DNA of 64,000 nucleotides from Planomonospora parontospora (GCA_014647935.1 BMQD01000006.1:186001-250000), one strand, 5' to 3'; positions 15,729-27,032 are shown, counted from the stretch's first letter. Translations and numbers: made by a program. The notes: generated by a model not told the origin, from the letters alone.

Positions 15729-17813
15729 CTAGCTCGTCACCGCAAGGGCGAGGGGCAGCACGGCCGAGGCTCCGGCGTGGCGGAGCAGCGCGGCCCCCAG
15801 CGTCATCGTCCAGCCGGTGTCGACGCGGTCGTCGACCAGCAGAACCGGACCGCCCGCCTCGGCGACCGCCGCACCGAGGGCGGAGGGCATGGCGAGCGTG
15901 GCCCGGATGGCCTGGACCCGCTGGGCGCTGTTGAAGCGCTGCGCGGGCGGTCCGGACCGGTAGCCCAGGTCGCCCAGGTAGGACAGGCGCCCGACCTGGG
16001 CCAGCCGCTCGGCCAGGCTGCGCACCAGCAGCGGGCGGCTGGCCGAGGGCACCGCGACCACGGCGACCGGGCGCTGCGCCCACTGCCAGGACGACAGCAC
16101 GGTGACCACCGCGGCGAACACGTCGTCGGGGACGGGGCCGTCGGGGGCGCCCTCGGCCAGCAGCCCGCGCAGCCGGTTGCCCCAGCCGATGTCGGTGAGC
16201 CTGCCCAGGACCCGGCCGGGCTCGGCGCCCAGCTCGGGCTTGATCCGGCCCTTGAGGTCGCTCAGCCCGGTCGGCCACTGCCGGCGCGCCTCGATCTCCA
16301 CGCCGGGCCGGTGCAGGCTCTCGGCGGCGCGCTCGACCGCGCGGGCCTCGACCTCGGGCGAGCGGTGAGTCCCGGTGCAGTTGTCGCAGCGTCCGCACGG
16401 CGTGGCGGAGTCGTCGTCCAGCCGGCGGCGGAGGAACTCCTCGCGGCACCCGGTGGTGTCGAGGTAGTCGAGCATGGCCTTCTGCTCGGCCTCGCGCTCG
16501 GCGGCGACCCGGGCGTAGCGGTCCGCGTCGTAGTCCCACGGCTCACCGGTGGCCTCCCAGCCGCCCTTGACCCGGCGCACCGCGCCGTCGACGTCCAGGA
16601 CCTTGAGCATGCTCTCCAGCCGGGTCCGGCTGAGGTCGACCCGGCTCTCCAGGGCGGCGGTGGACATGACCCCGCCGTCGGCCAGCGCGGCCAGCACGGT
16701 GCGCACGACCTGCTCGGGGGGGAAGGCCAGCGAGGCGAAGTAGGACCAGATCTCCCGGTCCTCGGCGCCGGGCAGCAGGATCACCTCGGCCCGCTCGACC
16801 CCGCGCCCGGCGCGGCCGACCTGCTGGTAGTAGGCGACCGGCGACGGCGGGGCGCCGACGTGGACGACGAAGCCCAGGTCGGGCTTGTCGTAGCCCATGC
16901 CCAGTGCGGAGGTGGCGACCAGCGCCTTGATCTTGTTGTCGAGCAGCGCCTGCTCGGCGGCGAGCCGTTCGGCCTGCTCGGTCTGGCCGGAGTAGGCGGC
17001 CACCTCGTGGCCCTGCTCGCGCAGGTAGGCGGCGATCTCCTGGGCGGCGGCCACGGTGAGCGTGTAGACGATGCCGGAGCCGGGCAGCTCGTGCAGGGTC
17101 TGGGCGAGCCAGGCCAGGCGCTGCTCGGCGCCGCGGAGCCGTACGACGCCCAGGTGGAGGCTCTCGCGCTCCAGCGGCCCGCGCAGCACGAGCGTCTCCT
17201 CGCCGAGCTGCTCGGCGACGTCGCGGGTGACGCGGGCGTTGGCGGTGGCGGTGGTGGCCAGCACCGGCACGCCCTCGGGCAGTTCCTCGAAGAGGGTGCG
17301 CAGCCGCCGGTAGTCGGGGCGGAAGTCGTGGCCCCAGTCGGAGATGCAGTGCGCCTCGTCCACCACGACCAGGCCCGCGCTCTCGGCGAGCTCGGGCAGG
17401 ACCTGGTCGCGGAACTCGGGGTTGTTGAGCCGCTCGGGGCTGACCAGCAGCACGTCGACCGTGCCCTCGGCCACCTGCCCGTAGATCTGCTCCCACTCCT
17501 CGGGGTTGGCCGAGTTGACGGTGACCGCGTGGATCCCGGCCCGCTCGGCGGCGGCGATCTGGTTGCGCATCAGGGCCAGCAGCGGTGAGACGATGACCGT
17601 CGGCCCTTCGCCCAGCTCGCGCAGGAGCGCGGTGGCGATGAAGTAGACCGCCGACTTGCCCCAGCCGGTGCGCTGCACCACCAGGACCCGGCGCCGGTCC
17701 ATGACCAGCGCCTTGATCGCCGACCACTGGTCGTCGCGCAACCGGGCGTGCTCTCCGGCGAGCGCCCGCAGGCGCTCCTCGGCCTCCTGGCGCAGCATCT
17801 GCTCTTCGCTCAC
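15729..17813 (-). CDS. recQ: RecQ-type DNA helicase with C-terminal phosphoribosyltransferase-like domain
   Basis: This 694-residue protein is a superfamily 2 helicase. Motif I is QRTGWGKSA (about 47-55), motif II is VVVDEAHCISDWGHDFRPDYRRL (DEAH form of RecQ), and motif VI includes YYQQVGRAGRG. The RecQ zinc site is present (CREEFLRRRLDDDSATPCGRCDNC, around 455-478). Instead of a standard HRDC domain, the last 150 residues end in GGPVLLVDDRVDTGWTMTLGAALLRHAGA, which has the PRPP-binding loop pattern (VLLVDDxxxTG) of type I phosphoribosyltransferases such as ComF. Helicase action in DNA repair is firm; the role of the tail is unknown. GTG at 17813 lacks a strong ribosome site, so a later start is possible. 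Confidence 0.92.
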   Translation of the reverse strand: MSEEQMLRQEAEERLRALAGEHARLRDDQWSAIKALVMDRRRVLVVQRTGWGKSAVYFIATALLRELGEGPTVIVSPLLALMRNQIAAAERAGIHAVTVNSANPEEWEQIYGQVAEGTVDVLLVSPERLNNPEFRDQVLPELAESAGLVVVDEAHCISDWGHDFRPDYRRLRTLFEELPEGVPVLATTATANARVTRDVAEQLGEETLVLRGPLERESLHLGVVRLRGAEQRLAWLAQTLHELPGSGIVYTLTVAAAQEIAAYLREQGHEVAAYSGQTEQAERLAAEQALLDNKIKALVATSALGMGYDKPDLGFVVHVGAPPSPVAYYQQVGRAGRGVERAEVILLPGAEDREIWSYFASLAFPPEQVVRTVLAALADGGVMSTAALESRVDLSRTRLESMLKVLDVDGAVRRVKGGWEATGEPWDYDADRYARVAAEREAEQKAMLDYLDTTGCREEFLRRRLDDDSATPCGRCDNCTGTHRSPEVEARAVERAAESLHRPGVEIEARRQWPTGLSDLKGRIKPELGAEPGRVLGRLTDIGWGNRLRGLLAEGAPDGPVPDDVFAAVVTVLSSWQWAQRPVAVVAVPSASRPLLVRSLAERLAQVGRLSYLGDLGYRSGPPAQRFNSAQRVQAIRATLAMPSALGAAVAEAGGPVLLVDDRVDTGWTMTLGAALLRHAGASAVLPLALAVTS

Positions 17814-17901
17814 CGGTCATTGCTATCAGGTCCCGGTGACGGTTTCGTCCAGTCGCGCGGCCCGGCCGTACGCCGGGCGCGGGCCGCGCCGTCGGCGGGC
17901 C

Positions 17902-17931
17902 CGGGAGCCGGGGCGGACGGCGCGGCTCCCG
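17902..17931 (-). terminator. Terminator after the lipoprotein gene
   Basis: An 8-bp perfect stem (17902-17909 with 17924-17931) and 14-base loop lie just past the lipoprotein stop codon on the minus strand. The stem is GC-rich and there is no U-tract, which is usual for actinobacterial terminators. Confidence 0.5.
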
Positions 17932-17938
17932 CCGGAGG

Positions 17939-18766
17939 TCAGATCTCCTCCACCGACCCGCACTCCCCTTCCTCCATCGGAGCCTCGCCGTCGGCGTAGG
18001 CGTCCTGCAGCGGGCCGTCACCGCCGCCCTCGGACCGGAAATCGGGGCGGTGGAAGCGACCGGGAGAGTCGCACTCCACTCCCGCGTTCCACCCGTCGAC
18101 GCTGTCGCCCTCCCAGTGGCGGAGCCTGCCGCCGGGCTCGTCCCGCCAGAACTCGTGGCGTGACTTGGTGTAGGCCATCACCCGGACGATGGGCCCGGTC
18201 TTGCCCGCGGGCCGGACCGCGTAGACGAACCGCGCCTCGTAGGTCACCACCAGCAGGGGGCCGACCTCCTTGTCCTTGCCCGGCGCCGCGGAGAGCCTCC
18301 CCTTCACCTTGACGGCATCGCCCACGAGCTCCGTCGTTCCGGGTTCGAAGCTGAACACCCAGGCCCTGGTGTCCTTCTTCTCGTCCTTGTGGTCGAGGTT
18401 CTTCAGGAAGAACTTGCGCTGCTCGGGGTCGAGCAGCCGGGCGTAGGCCTCGGGCTTACCGCCGAGCAGGCTCTGCTCGTCGAGATAGGCGGCCTCCAGC
18501 AGGCGTCTGCTGACCTTGTAGGCCGCACGGACGTCCTTGGCCGGGAAACGTCCCACGGCCTCGGCCTCCGGGACCTCGATCCCCGCGATCCCCTCGGCGA
18601 ACCCCTCCGAGGGGGATCCTTTGAACGGCGCGTCCTCGGTGATCACGGCCGGGTCCGCCATCGCCTCCTCGGCGGCCCTGCCCACCGTTCCGATCACTCC
18701 GCAGCCGGTCAGTGCGCCCGCCAGGCACACGGCCGCGACCACCCGTCCCAGTCCATGTCCACGCAT
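17939..18766 (-). CDS. Putative lipoprotein of unknown function
   Basis: This 275-residue protein starts MRGHGLGRVVAAVCLAGALTGCG: a short basic N-terminus, a hydrophobic core and an LTGC lipobox with Cys at about 22, so it should be lipidated and anchored on the outer face of the membrane. The mature part is charged and mixed alpha/beta, with FFLKNLDHKDEKKDTRAWVFSFEPGTTELVGDAVKVKGRLSA and a beta-rich end. An acidic Gly-rich tail (ECGSVEEI) closes it. I do not recognise a named family. It is a single gene with its own terminator and a divergent neighbour (GNAT). Localisation is well supported, function unknown. Confidence 0.8.
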   Translation of the reverse strand: MRGHGLGRVVAAVCLAGALTGCGVIGTVGRAAEEAMADPAVITEDAPFKGSPSEGFAEGIAGIEVPEAEAVGRFPAKDVRAAYKVSRRLLEAAYLDEQSLLGGKPEAYARLLDPEQRKFFLKNLDHKDEKKDTRAWVFSFEPGTTELVGDAVKVKGRLSAAPGKDKEVGPLLVVTYEARFVYAVRPAGKTGPIVRVMAYTKSRHEFWRDEPGGRLRHWEGDSVDGWNAGVECDSPGRFHRPDFRSEGGGDGPLQDAYADGEAPMEEGECGSVEEI

Positions 18767-18847
18767 CGCCGGATCATATTCGATGTGATCTCCGCCGTTA
18801 CGTCCGGATACGGGCACCGGCGAGGACGTGGTTTCATGAGGCTCACT

Positions 18848-19426
18848 ATGGACGTCACCACCTGGTACCTCGAGCAGACCTCCCCGGCGGACCTGCGACC
18901 CGCCAAGCCCCCGGCGATCGAGCTCGACGTCGTGCGCGCCGAGGTCCCCTCCCCGGAGTTCAGCCGTTTCCTCTACACCGCCGTCGGCGGCGACTGGCAG
19001 TGGACCGACCGGCTGCCGTGGACCTGGCGGCAGTGGGCGGACTTCCTGGACCGGGGCGTGGAGACCTGGGTGGCCTACCATCGCGGCACCCCCGCCGGAT
19101 ACGCCGAGTTGCTCCCGCAGGACGACGCGGCCGTCGAGATCACCTCCTTCGGCCTCCTGCCCTGGGCGATCGGCAGGGGCGCGGGCGGGCACCTGCTGGA
19201 GGCCGGTACGGCGCGCGCCTGGGACCTGGCCGGGCGCCGGCCGGATCGCGAGCCGACCCGCCGGGTGTGGCTGCACACCTGCTCCCTGGACGGCCCGGCG
19301 GCGCTGGCCAACTACCGGGCGCGCGGGTTCCGGGTCTACGACGCGAGGACCGGCGTCCCCGGCGACACGGACGAGGGGTCCACCCCCGGGCCCTGGCCCG
19401 GTGCCGGTCCGCGCGACCGGGGGTGA
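18848..19426 (+). CDS. GNAT family N-acetyltransferase
   Basis: This protein of about 192 residues has the GNAT core: strand ETWVAYHRGTPAGYAELLPQ, then VEITSFGLLPWAIGRGAGGHLLEAGTARAWDLA (acetyl-CoA loop IGRGAGGHLL) and the C-terminal ALANYRARGFRVYDAR typical of the fold. Residues FLYTAVGGDWQWTDRLPWTWRQWADFLDR mark the actinobacterial subgroup that begins MDVTTWYLE. Two starts are possible: ATG 18836 (GAGGA upstream) or ATG 18848 (TGAGG upstream). The second matches the subgroup start better. Substrate unknown. A strong hairpin follows its stop. Confidence 0.88.
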   Translation: MDVTTWYLEQTSPADLRPAKPPAIELDVVRAEVPSPEFSRFLYTAVGGDWQWTDRLPWTWRQWADFLDRGVETWVAYHRGTPAGYAELLPQDDAAVEITSFGLLPWAIGRGAGGHLLEAGTARAWDLAGRRPDREPTRRVWLHTCSLDGPAALANYRARGFRVYDARTGVPGDTDEGSTPGPWPGAGPRDRG

Positions 19427-19499
19427 CGGGAGAGGGCCGGCGTCCCCGCCGCGCCCGGCGGCACCGGTTCCCCGGCCGTGGCCGCGGCCACCCCGCGCA

Positions 19500-19535
19500 G
19501 CCGCCGCGGCCGCGGATGGCGGCGGCCGCGGCGGC
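19500..19535 (+). terminator. Long GC hairpin before parC
   Basis: A perfect 14-bp stem (19500-19513 with 19522-19535), made only of G and C, with an 8-base loop, lies between the GNAT stop codon and the parC start. It probably ends GNAT transcription; it could also shape the parC leader. Confidence 0.5.
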
Positions 19536-19589
19536 CGGCTTCGGCGTTGAAGTCGCGGGCACCCCTTGTTCTTCGGCACAATGTTCGAT

Positions 19590-22097
19590 ATGGCCCGACG
19601 GACGACCACGCCCCCCGCTGACGAGGACTTCGAAGAGCGGATCGTCGACATCGACGTTTCCGCCGAGATGCGCACCAGCTTCCTCGAGTACGCATACTCG
19701 GTGATCTACCAGCGCGCGCTGCCCGACGCCCGGGACGGCCTCAAGCCGGTCCAGCGCCGCATCCTCTACTCGATGAGCGAGATGGGCCTGCGGCCCGACC
19801 GCGGGCACGTCAAGTCGTCACGGGTCGTCGGCGACGTCATGGGCAAGCTCCACCCGCACGGCGACACCGCCATCTACGACGCGCTGGTCCGCATGGCGCA
19901 GCCGTTCTCCATGCGGCTGCCGCTGATCGACGGGCACGGCAACTTCGGCTCCCCCGACGACCTGCCCGCCGCGATGCGCTACACCGAGGCGCGCCTGGCC
20001 GCCGCGGCCATGGCCATGGTGCAGTCGATCGACGAGGACACCGTCGACTTCAAGCCCAACTACGACGGCCAGGAGACCGAGCCCACGGTCATGCCGTCGG
20101 CGTTCCCCAACCTCCTGGTCAACGGCGCCACCGGCATCGCGGTCGGCATGGCGACCAACATGGCCCCGCACAACCTCGGCGAGGTCGTCGCCGCCGCCCG
20201 CCACCTGATCAAGAAGCCGGACGCCACGCTCGAGGACCTGATGCGGTTCGTCCCGGGTCCCGACCTGCCCACGGGCGGCACGATCATCGGGCTGGACGGC
20301 ATCCGCGACGCCTACGCCCGCGGCCGGGGCACCTTCCGGATGCGCGCCAGGTGCGCGGTCGAGCAGGTCAGCCCCCGGCGCAAGGGCATCGTCGTCACCG
20401 AGCTGCCGTTCAACGTGGGCCCCGAGCGCGTGGTCACCAAGATCCGCGAGCTGGTCACGGCCAAGAAGCTGCACGGCATCTCCGACCTGAAGGACCTCAG
20501 CGACCGCCACCGCGGCCTGCGGCTGGTCATCGAGATCAAGAACGGTTTCATCCCGGAGGCCGTGCTGGAGGAGCTCTACCGGCTGACGCCGATGGAGGAG
20601 ACCTTCGGCATCAACAACGTGGCGCTGGTCGACGGCCAGCCCCGCACGCTCGGGCTGCGCGAGCTGCTCCAGGTCTACGTGGACCACCGCCTCGACGTGG
20701 TCCGCCGCCGCTCGGCCCACCGCCGCCGCAAGCGCGAGGAGCGCCTGCACCTCGTCGAGGGCCTCATCATCGCCCTGCTCAACATCGACGAGGTCATCCG
20801 CGTCATCCGTTCCTCCGACGACTCCGCCCAGGCCCGTGAGCGCCTGATGGCGGCCTACGAGCTGTCGGAGATCCAGGCCGCCTACATCCTCGACACCCCG
20901 CTGCGCCGGTTGACCCGCTACGACAAGCTGGAGCTGGACCGGGAGCAGGAGACCCTGCGTGAGGAGATCGCCGAGCTGACGGCGATCCTGTCCTCGGAGG
21001 ACCGGCTGCGCAAGGTCGTCTCAGACGAGCTCGCCCAGGTGGCCAAGACCTACGGCACCCCCCGCCGCACGGTCCTGCTGGAGGCCTCCGGCGCCCCCCG
21101 GAAGACCGCGGCGCCGCTGGAGCTGGAGGTGCCCGACGACCCGTGCCTGGTCCTGTTCTCCTCCACCGGCCTGCTGGCCCGTACGGCCGACGCCTCTCCG
21201 CTGCCCCGTGAGGGCGGACGGTCCCCCCACGACGTGCTGGTCTCCGCGGTGCGGAGCACGGTCCGGGGCGAGGTGGGCGTGGTCACCAGCCAGGGCCGGA
21301 TGATCCGGGTCCAGGTCGTGGACCTGCCGACGCTCCCTCCGTCGTCGGATCCGCCGTCCCTGTCCGGCGGCCACCCGGTCTCCGAATACGTCGCGCTGAA
21401 CCCCGGGGAGACGGTCGTGGGCATCGGCTCCCTCGACCCCGACGGGCCCGGCCTGGCACTGGGCACCGCTCAGGGCGTGGTCAAGCGGATCGTGCCCGAC
21501 TATCCGGCCAACCGCGACGATTTCGAGGTCATCGGGCTCAAGGACGGCGACACCGTGGTGGGCGCGGCGGAGCTGACCTCCGAGGAGCACGATCTGGTCT
21601 TCATCACCTCCGACGCCCAGCTCCTGCGCTTCTCCGCCTCGATCGTGCGGCCCCAGGGACGTCCGGCGGGCGGCATGGCCGGCATCCGGCTGGACGGGGG
21701 CGCCCGGGTGATCTGGTTCGGCGCCGTGGACCCGGCCTTGGAGTCCAGAGTCGTGACGATCGCCGGTTCCTCCACCGCCCTGCCCGGCACCCAGACCGGC
21801 GGAGTCAAGATCTCCGATTTCGCCGAATACCCGGCGAAGGGCCGCGCCACCGGCGGCGTCCGCGCCCAGCGGTTCCTCAAGGGTGAGGACGTGTTGCTGC
21901 TCGCCTGGGCGGGCCCCGGACCGGCGCGCGCCGTCTCGGCCACCGGCAAGCCGGTCCCGCTCCCCGAGGAGCTCGGCCGCCGGGACGGTTCGGGCCTCCG
22001 CCTCACCCACGCGGTCGCGGCCGTGGGCGGCGCCCTGGGATCCTCTCCGGGCTCCTCCGCCGATGCCGACGGACGGGCCCCGCAGACGGCCGGCTAG
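19590..22097 (+). CDS. parC: DNA topoisomerase IV subunit A (GyrA/ParC family)
   Basis: This 835-residue protein is a type IIA topoisomerase cleavage subunit. The breakage-reunion domain (about 20-480) contains the DNA-linking Tyr131 in AMRYTEARL and the quinolone region [17 protein letters not shown] with Thr93 and Asp97 at the positions of GyrA Ser83/Asp87. A coiled coil (about 385-480) and a C-terminal beta-pinwheel domain (about 500-815) follow. No perfect GyrA box (QRRGGKG) is seen, which supports ParC rather than GyrA. parE lies 1.5 kb away on the other strand near hrdB, as in Streptomyces. Among three possible starts, ATG 19590 (MARRTTTPP) matches the family. It separates replicated chromosomes together with ParE. 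Confidence 0.92.
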   Translation: MARRTTTPPADEDFEERIVDIDVSAEMRTSFLEYAYSVIYQRALPDARDGLKPVQRRILYSMSEMGLRPDRGHVKSSRVVGDVMGKLHPHGDTAIYDALVRMAQPFSMRLPLIDGHGNFGSPDDLPAAMRYTEARLAAAAMAMVQSIDEDTVDFKPNYDGQETEPTVMPSAFPNLLVNGATGIAVGMATNMAPHNLGEVVAAARHLIKKPDATLEDLMRFVPGPDLPTGGTIIGLDGIRDAYARGRGTFRMRARCAVEQVSPRRKGIVVTELPFNVGPERVVTKIRELVTAKKLHGISDLKDLSDRHRGLRLVIEIKNGFIPEAVLEELYRLTPMEETFGINNVALVDGQPRTLGLRELLQVYVDHRLDVVRRRSAHRRRKREERLHLVEGLIIALLNIDEVIRVIRSSDDSAQARERLMAAYELSEIQAAYILDTPLRRLTRYDKLELDREQETLREEIAELTAILSSEDRLRKVVSDELAQVAKTYGTPRRTVLLEASGAPRKTAAPLELEVPDDPCLVLFSSTGLLARTADASPLPREGGRSPHDVLVSAVRSTVRGEVGVVTSQGRMIRVQVVDLPTLPPSSDPPSLSGGHPVSEYVALNPGETVVGIGSLDPDGPGLALGTAQGVVKRIVPDYPANRDDFEVIGLKDGDTVVGAAELTSEEHDLVFITSDAQLLRFSASIVRPQGRPAGGMAGIRLDGGARVIWFGAVDPALESRVVTIAGSSTALPGTQTGGVKISDFAEYPAKGRATGGVRAQRFLKGEDVLLLAWAGPGPARAVSATGKPVPLPEELGRRDGSGLRLTHAVAAVGGALGSSPGSSADADGRAPQTAG

Positions 22098-22103
22098 GTC
22101 CGC

Positions 22104-22151
22104 GCTCCCGGGCCGGGGAAGGCGCGCAGGCGCCTCAGCCGACCCGGGAGC
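22104..22151. terminator. Bidirectional terminator, parC / VOC gene
   Basis: A nested inverted repeat: outer stem 22104-22112 with 22143-22151 (nine pairs) and inner stem 22121-22125 with 22130-22134. It sits between two convergent stop codons, which supports a terminator role. Confidence 0.5.
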
Positions 22152-22163
22152 CCCGTCACGGCC

Positions 22164-22532
22164 TCACGCCACGCAGAGGCAGAACGGATGGCCGGCCGGG
22201 TCCAGATACACGCGGAACGAGCCGCTCTCGTCCGGCTGGTGCGTGTGCTTGACCGCGCCCAGCGCCAGGGCGGCCGCCTCGGCCTCGTCGAGGTCGTCCA
22301 CGGTCAGGTCCAGGTGGAGCTGCTGGGGGCGGGCGGGATCGGGCCAGTCCGGCGGCTGGTGGTCCGGCGCCTTCTGGAACGAGATGCGCTCCGCCTCCTC
22401 GGTTCCGCGGATGGTCACCCAGTCGTCCTCGACCGTGGTGATCTTCCAGTCGAGGAGCGCGCTGTAGAAGCCGGCCAGGCGATCAGGGTCCGGACAGTCG
22501 AGGACGACGGCCCGCATGCGTGCGATTCCCAC
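22164..22532 (-). CDS. VOC (glyoxalase-like) family protein
   Basis: This 122-residue protein has the paired beta-alpha-beta-beta-beta pattern of the vicinal oxygen chelate fold: MRAVVLDCPDPDRLAGFYSALLDWKITTVEDDWVTIRG, then QLHLDLTVDDLDEAEAAALALGAVKHTHQPDESGSFRVYLDPAGHPFCLC. The DCPDPxxLAxFY and DPAGHPFCL motifs are common in actinobacterial VOC proteins. The start is GTG at 22532 with GGGAGGAACC directly upstream. The length is normal. Reaction unknown; such proteins include isomerases, dioxygenases and antibiotic-binding proteins. Confidence 0.87.
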   Translation of the reverse strand: MGIARMRAVVLDCPDPDRLAGFYSALLDWKITTVEDDWVTIRGTEEAERISFQKAPDHQPPDWPDPARPQQLHLDLTVDDLDEAEAAALALGAVKHTHQPDESGSFRVYLDPAGHPFCLCVA

Positions 22533-22627
22533 GGTTCCTCCCAGGTGTCACCGGTGAAAACCCCATGGCGGTGTTGCGCATGGTCGGAACCTCCCTTCCC
22601 CCGGCTCATCGGTTCATGCATGACCGA

Positions 22628-22945
22628 TCAGGCCGGTGATCCCTGGAGGGCGGACCTGATGGCCGCCAGCAGTTGCCGCGGCTCACCGGCCTCCCAGAAA
22701 CGGATGATCCGGGCCACCTCCTCGTCCGGCCGGAACTCCCCGCCGCCTCCCGGCCCGAAGCATCCGGCGTCCGCGAGGACCGCCAGGAGCGGGTCGTCCT
22801 CGCCGAGCGCCTCCACGTAGGCCGTCGCGTCCAGCAGCGCCAGCGCCGAGCGCGCATTGCGCCCCCCGTCACGGGGCTCCACGCGGTCCAGCTTCCTCCT
22901 GGCCTGGGCGCGCAGGTATCCGGCCAGGGATTCGGTTCTGCTCAT
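22628..22945 (-). CDS. Hypothetical protein, 105 residues
   Basis: ATG at 22945 follows GGAAGG at a good distance, and the reading frame has typical codon use. The protein is a single compact helical domain (SLAGYLRAQARRKLDRVEP, ARSALALLDATAYVEALGEDDPLLAVLADAGCFGPGGGGEFRPDEEVARIIRFWEAG). There is no signal peptide, metal motif or membrane segment. I do not recognise the family. It lies upstream of the VOC gene on the same strand (95-base gap) and is divergent from the carbonic anhydrase. Confidence 0.7.
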   Translation of the reverse strand: MSRTESLAGYLRAQARRKLDRVEPRDGGRNARSALALLDATAYVEALGEDDPLLAVLADAGCFGPGGGGEFRPDEEVARIIRFWEAGEPRQLLAAIRSALQGSPA

Positions 22946-23112
22946 GGCCCTTCCCGAGATTCTCTACTTTGCGTCATATCATCATCACCTAAAGTGATCT
23001 GCGATGGCGCGATCTTAGCCGAGAATGCCGGGAGTGGGACCCCGGAAACCTCGATGAAACGGACATGAGGGATCATCGACGTTGTTGATTTCACTGACCG
23101 AGGGGTGTGCCT

Positions 23113-23607
23113 GTGAGTGCGTTCGACGACCTGCTGACCGCCAACGAGAAGTTCTCCGCCGCGTTCACCGACGCGGAGCTGACCGGTAAGGCGGCCCGGG
23201 GACTGGCCGTCGTCACCTGCATGGACTCGCGTATCGATCCGCTGGGCGTGTTCGGCCTGAAGCCCGGTGACGCCAAGATCCTGCGCAACGCCGGGGCCCG
23301 GGTCACCGACGACGTGCTGCGGACGCTCGTCCTGGCCGTCTATCTCCTGGGCGTGAACCGGGTGCTGGTCATGCCGCACACCGACTGCGGCATGTCGAAG
23401 GTCACCGACGACGACGTGCACGGACTCGCCGCCCAGCACGGTGTCGACACCCGCAGCCTGGAGTTCCACACGGTCCCCGACCAGGACGCCGCGCTCCGCC
23501 ACGACCTGGTCAGGATCAGGACCAGCCCCTTCCTTCCGGAGGGGCTGCCCGTCGGCGGCGCCATCTACGACGTCCGCACCGGAAAGCTCGTGCCGGTCGA
23601 GCTGTGA
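23113..23607 (+). CDS. Beta-class carbonic anhydrase
   Basis: This 164-residue protein carries the beta-carbonic anhydrase zinc site: Cys36 and Asp38-Arg40 in VVTCMDSRID, and His89 and Cys92 in MPHTDCGM. The conserved ILRNAGARVTDDVLRTL segment positions the active site. It converts CO2 and bicarbonate in the cytoplasm. The length fits the small actinobacterial/mycobacterial type. Start: the GTG at 23113 is six bases after AGGGGT; the GTG at 23107 is too close to that site. A strong hairpin follows the stop. Family certain, activity very likely because all ligands are intact. Confidence 0.93.
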   Translation: MSAFDDLLTANEKFSAAFTDAELTGKAARGLAVVTCMDSRIDPLGVFGLKPGDAKILRNAGARVTDDVLRTLVLAVYLLGVNRVLVMPHTDCGMSKVTDDDVHGLAAQHGVDTRSLEFHTVPDQDAALRHDLVRIRTSPFLPEGLPVGGAIYDVRTGKLVPVEL

Positions 23608-23615
23608 GTCCCGCT

Positions 23616-23648
23616 CCGCCTGGAAGGCCGCTACGGCCTTCCAGGCGG
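23616..23648. terminator. Bidirectional terminator, carbonic anhydrase / parE
   Basis: A perfect 15-bp stem (23616-23630 with 23634-23648) with a 3-base loop fills the gap between the two convergent stop codons; the parE stop codon starts at 23652. One of the clearest terminators in the window. Confidence 0.8.
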
Positions 23649-23649
23649 C

Positions 23650-25722
<2,073 letters not shown>

Positions 25723-25734
25723 ACCCACTCCCAC

Positions 25735-25962
25735 TCTGCTCGAACACGTGTGCGCAGCTTACCGTTCTTCCCGCCGCGGCGCGTCCCAGCTTGCCAGCAG
25801 GGACCGGGCCGCGTTACCCCCGGCGAGATCTCCGTCACTCCCGGCGGCATTCCGCTCTCGGCGTACTCGCAGGTCGATTGGGAACGTCCTCATCCGGTTA
25901 GATGTTGTCTCAAGTGACTGACGCCCGATCCCCCACGTCGGGGATGACCCGAAAGGCGATAC
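25735..25962. promoter_or_regulatory. Divergent promoter region, parE / DUF7455-like gene
   Basis: This 228-base gap is AT-richer than its surroundings near 25895-25920 (GGTTAGATGTTGTCTC), suitable for a rightward promoter. A small hairpin with six pairs (25928-25933 with 25940-25945) lies in the leader of the rightward gene, upstream of its AAAGG ribosome site. Confidence 0.4.
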
Positions 25963-26193
25963 GTGACTGGAGCTCTCGCCCCCGCCAAGCCGTTGACGGC
26001 CACGGACCGCTGTGACCGGTGCGGCGCCCAGGCTTACATCCGCGCCACCCTTCCCGTCGGTGGGGAGCTGCTGTTCTGCGCCCACCACGGGCGGCAGCAC
26101 GTAGCCGTGCTGAGGGACAAGGGTGCCGACATTCAGGACGAGTCGGCACGTCTCAGCGCGACCCCCTCCACCGCAGGCAACGACGAAAGATAA
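25963..26193 (+). CDS. Small zinc-ribbon-like protein, DUF7455 type
   Basis: This 76-residue protein has the metal-site pattern CDRCGAQAYIRATLPVGGELLFCAHHGRQH: Cys-x2-Cys, then Cys-x-His-His, which should bind one zinc ion. Proteins starting ...PLTATDRCDRCGAQAY are found next to the hrdB and parE genes in Streptomyces; I know them as a domain of unknown function (DUF7455). GTG start after AAAGGCGATAC. The acidic C-terminal helix (DIQDESARLSATP) may contact a partner. The constant placement near the principal sigma factor suggests a link to transcription, but this is inference only. Confidence 0.83.
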   Translation: MTGALAPAKPLTATDRCDRCGAQAYIRATLPVGGELLFCAHHGRQHVAVLRDKGADIQDESARLSATPSTAGNDER

Positions 26194-26204
26194 GGGTCCT
26201 CGCT

Positions 26205-27032
26205 TCATCGGACCCGATAGTGATATCGGGCCGACACCGTGAAACCCAGCCGCTCGTAGAGTGACCGGGCCGCGGTGTTGGCCTCCACCACACATAGATA
26301 CGCATGCCGAGCGCCCTGCTCCCGCCCGTGCGAGAGCAGGGCGTTCAGTATGCGCCGCGCATGGCCCCGCCTCCGTGCGTGCGCCGCCGTGGCCATGCAG
26401 TAGACGCCCAGCCACTCCCCCTGGACGACGCCCCGCCCCACCGCCTCCGCTCCGAGGGAGCCGTAGACGGCGGGCACCCCGGTGAGGATCCGGCGAGCCG
26501 TCTCCCGGGCGTCATCGCCGCCCCTGCCGTCCACGCTCCACCAGACGTCCAGCCAGTCGGCGCCCGGTTCCGCCGCGAGCCGGACCTCCGCCCCGGACCC
26601 GCCGTCCTCCGGCGCGCCGACGCCCCTGCTCGGCTCCGCGCCCTCCTCCGGCGCCGGAACGCCTCCCAAGGCCGGACCCGCCCCCGGGACCGGGGCCCAT
26701 CCCCTCCCTGCGCCCGGCGCGACCGGCTCCAGCGGCGCGACCATCACCAGGGTGGGATCGACGACCCGGTAGCCGCGCGCCTCCAGCAGGCCGTCCAGTC
26801 CCGGTGCCGCGCCCGGGCCCACGGAGAACGCGCAGGGCAGCCCCTGCCCGGCGTAGAACTCCTCCGCCGCGTCCACGGCCGGATCCAGGTCCCGCCTGCC
26901 TCCGAGCGGCAGGACCGAGTTGGCCCGTTTGGTGACCCCGCCCGCGGTACGCAGCGTCCACCCGCCGGAGTCCGTCCGGCCGAGGGCCGGCCACGCCCGG
27001 TCGACCAGGCGGTCGAACACGTCGTCCGTCAT
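26205..27032 (-). CDS. GNAT family N-acetyltransferase with a Gly/Pro-rich insert
   Basis: This 275-residue protein has two parts. The N-terminal half (FDRLVDRAWPALGRTDSGGWTLRTAGGVTKRANSVLP, FYAGQGLPCAFSVGPGA) resembles the first GNAT-like repeat of MshD-type and related double GNATs. The C-terminal half (about 190-275) has the active fold with CMATAAHARRRGHARRILNALLSHGREQGARHAYLCV and NTAARSLYERLGFTV. A low-complexity Gly/Pro/Ala/Glu insert (about 105-150) joins them and differs from family members I know. ATG at 27032; a TATGAT box eight bases upstream suggests a leaderless transcript. Substrate unknown. Confidence 0.87.
   Translation of the reverse strand: MTDDVFDRLVDRAWPALGRTDSGGWTLRTAGGVTKRANSVLPLGGRRDLDPAVDAAEEFYAGQGLPCAFSVGPGAAPGLDGLLEARGYRVVDPTLVMVAPLEPVAPGAGRGWAPVPGAGPALGGVPAPEEGAEPSRGVGAPEDGGSGAEVRLAAEPGADWLDVWWSVDGRGGDDARETARRILTGVPAVYGSLGAEAVGRGVVQGEWLGVYCMATAAHARRRGHARRILNALLSHGREQGARHAYLCVVEANTAARSLYERLGFTVSARYHYRVR

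Noticed and set aside
22548..22557. Palindrome TCACCGGTGA upstream of the VOC gene
   Set aside because: Only ten bases, GC-rich and outside an obvious promoter; too weak to list as an operator.
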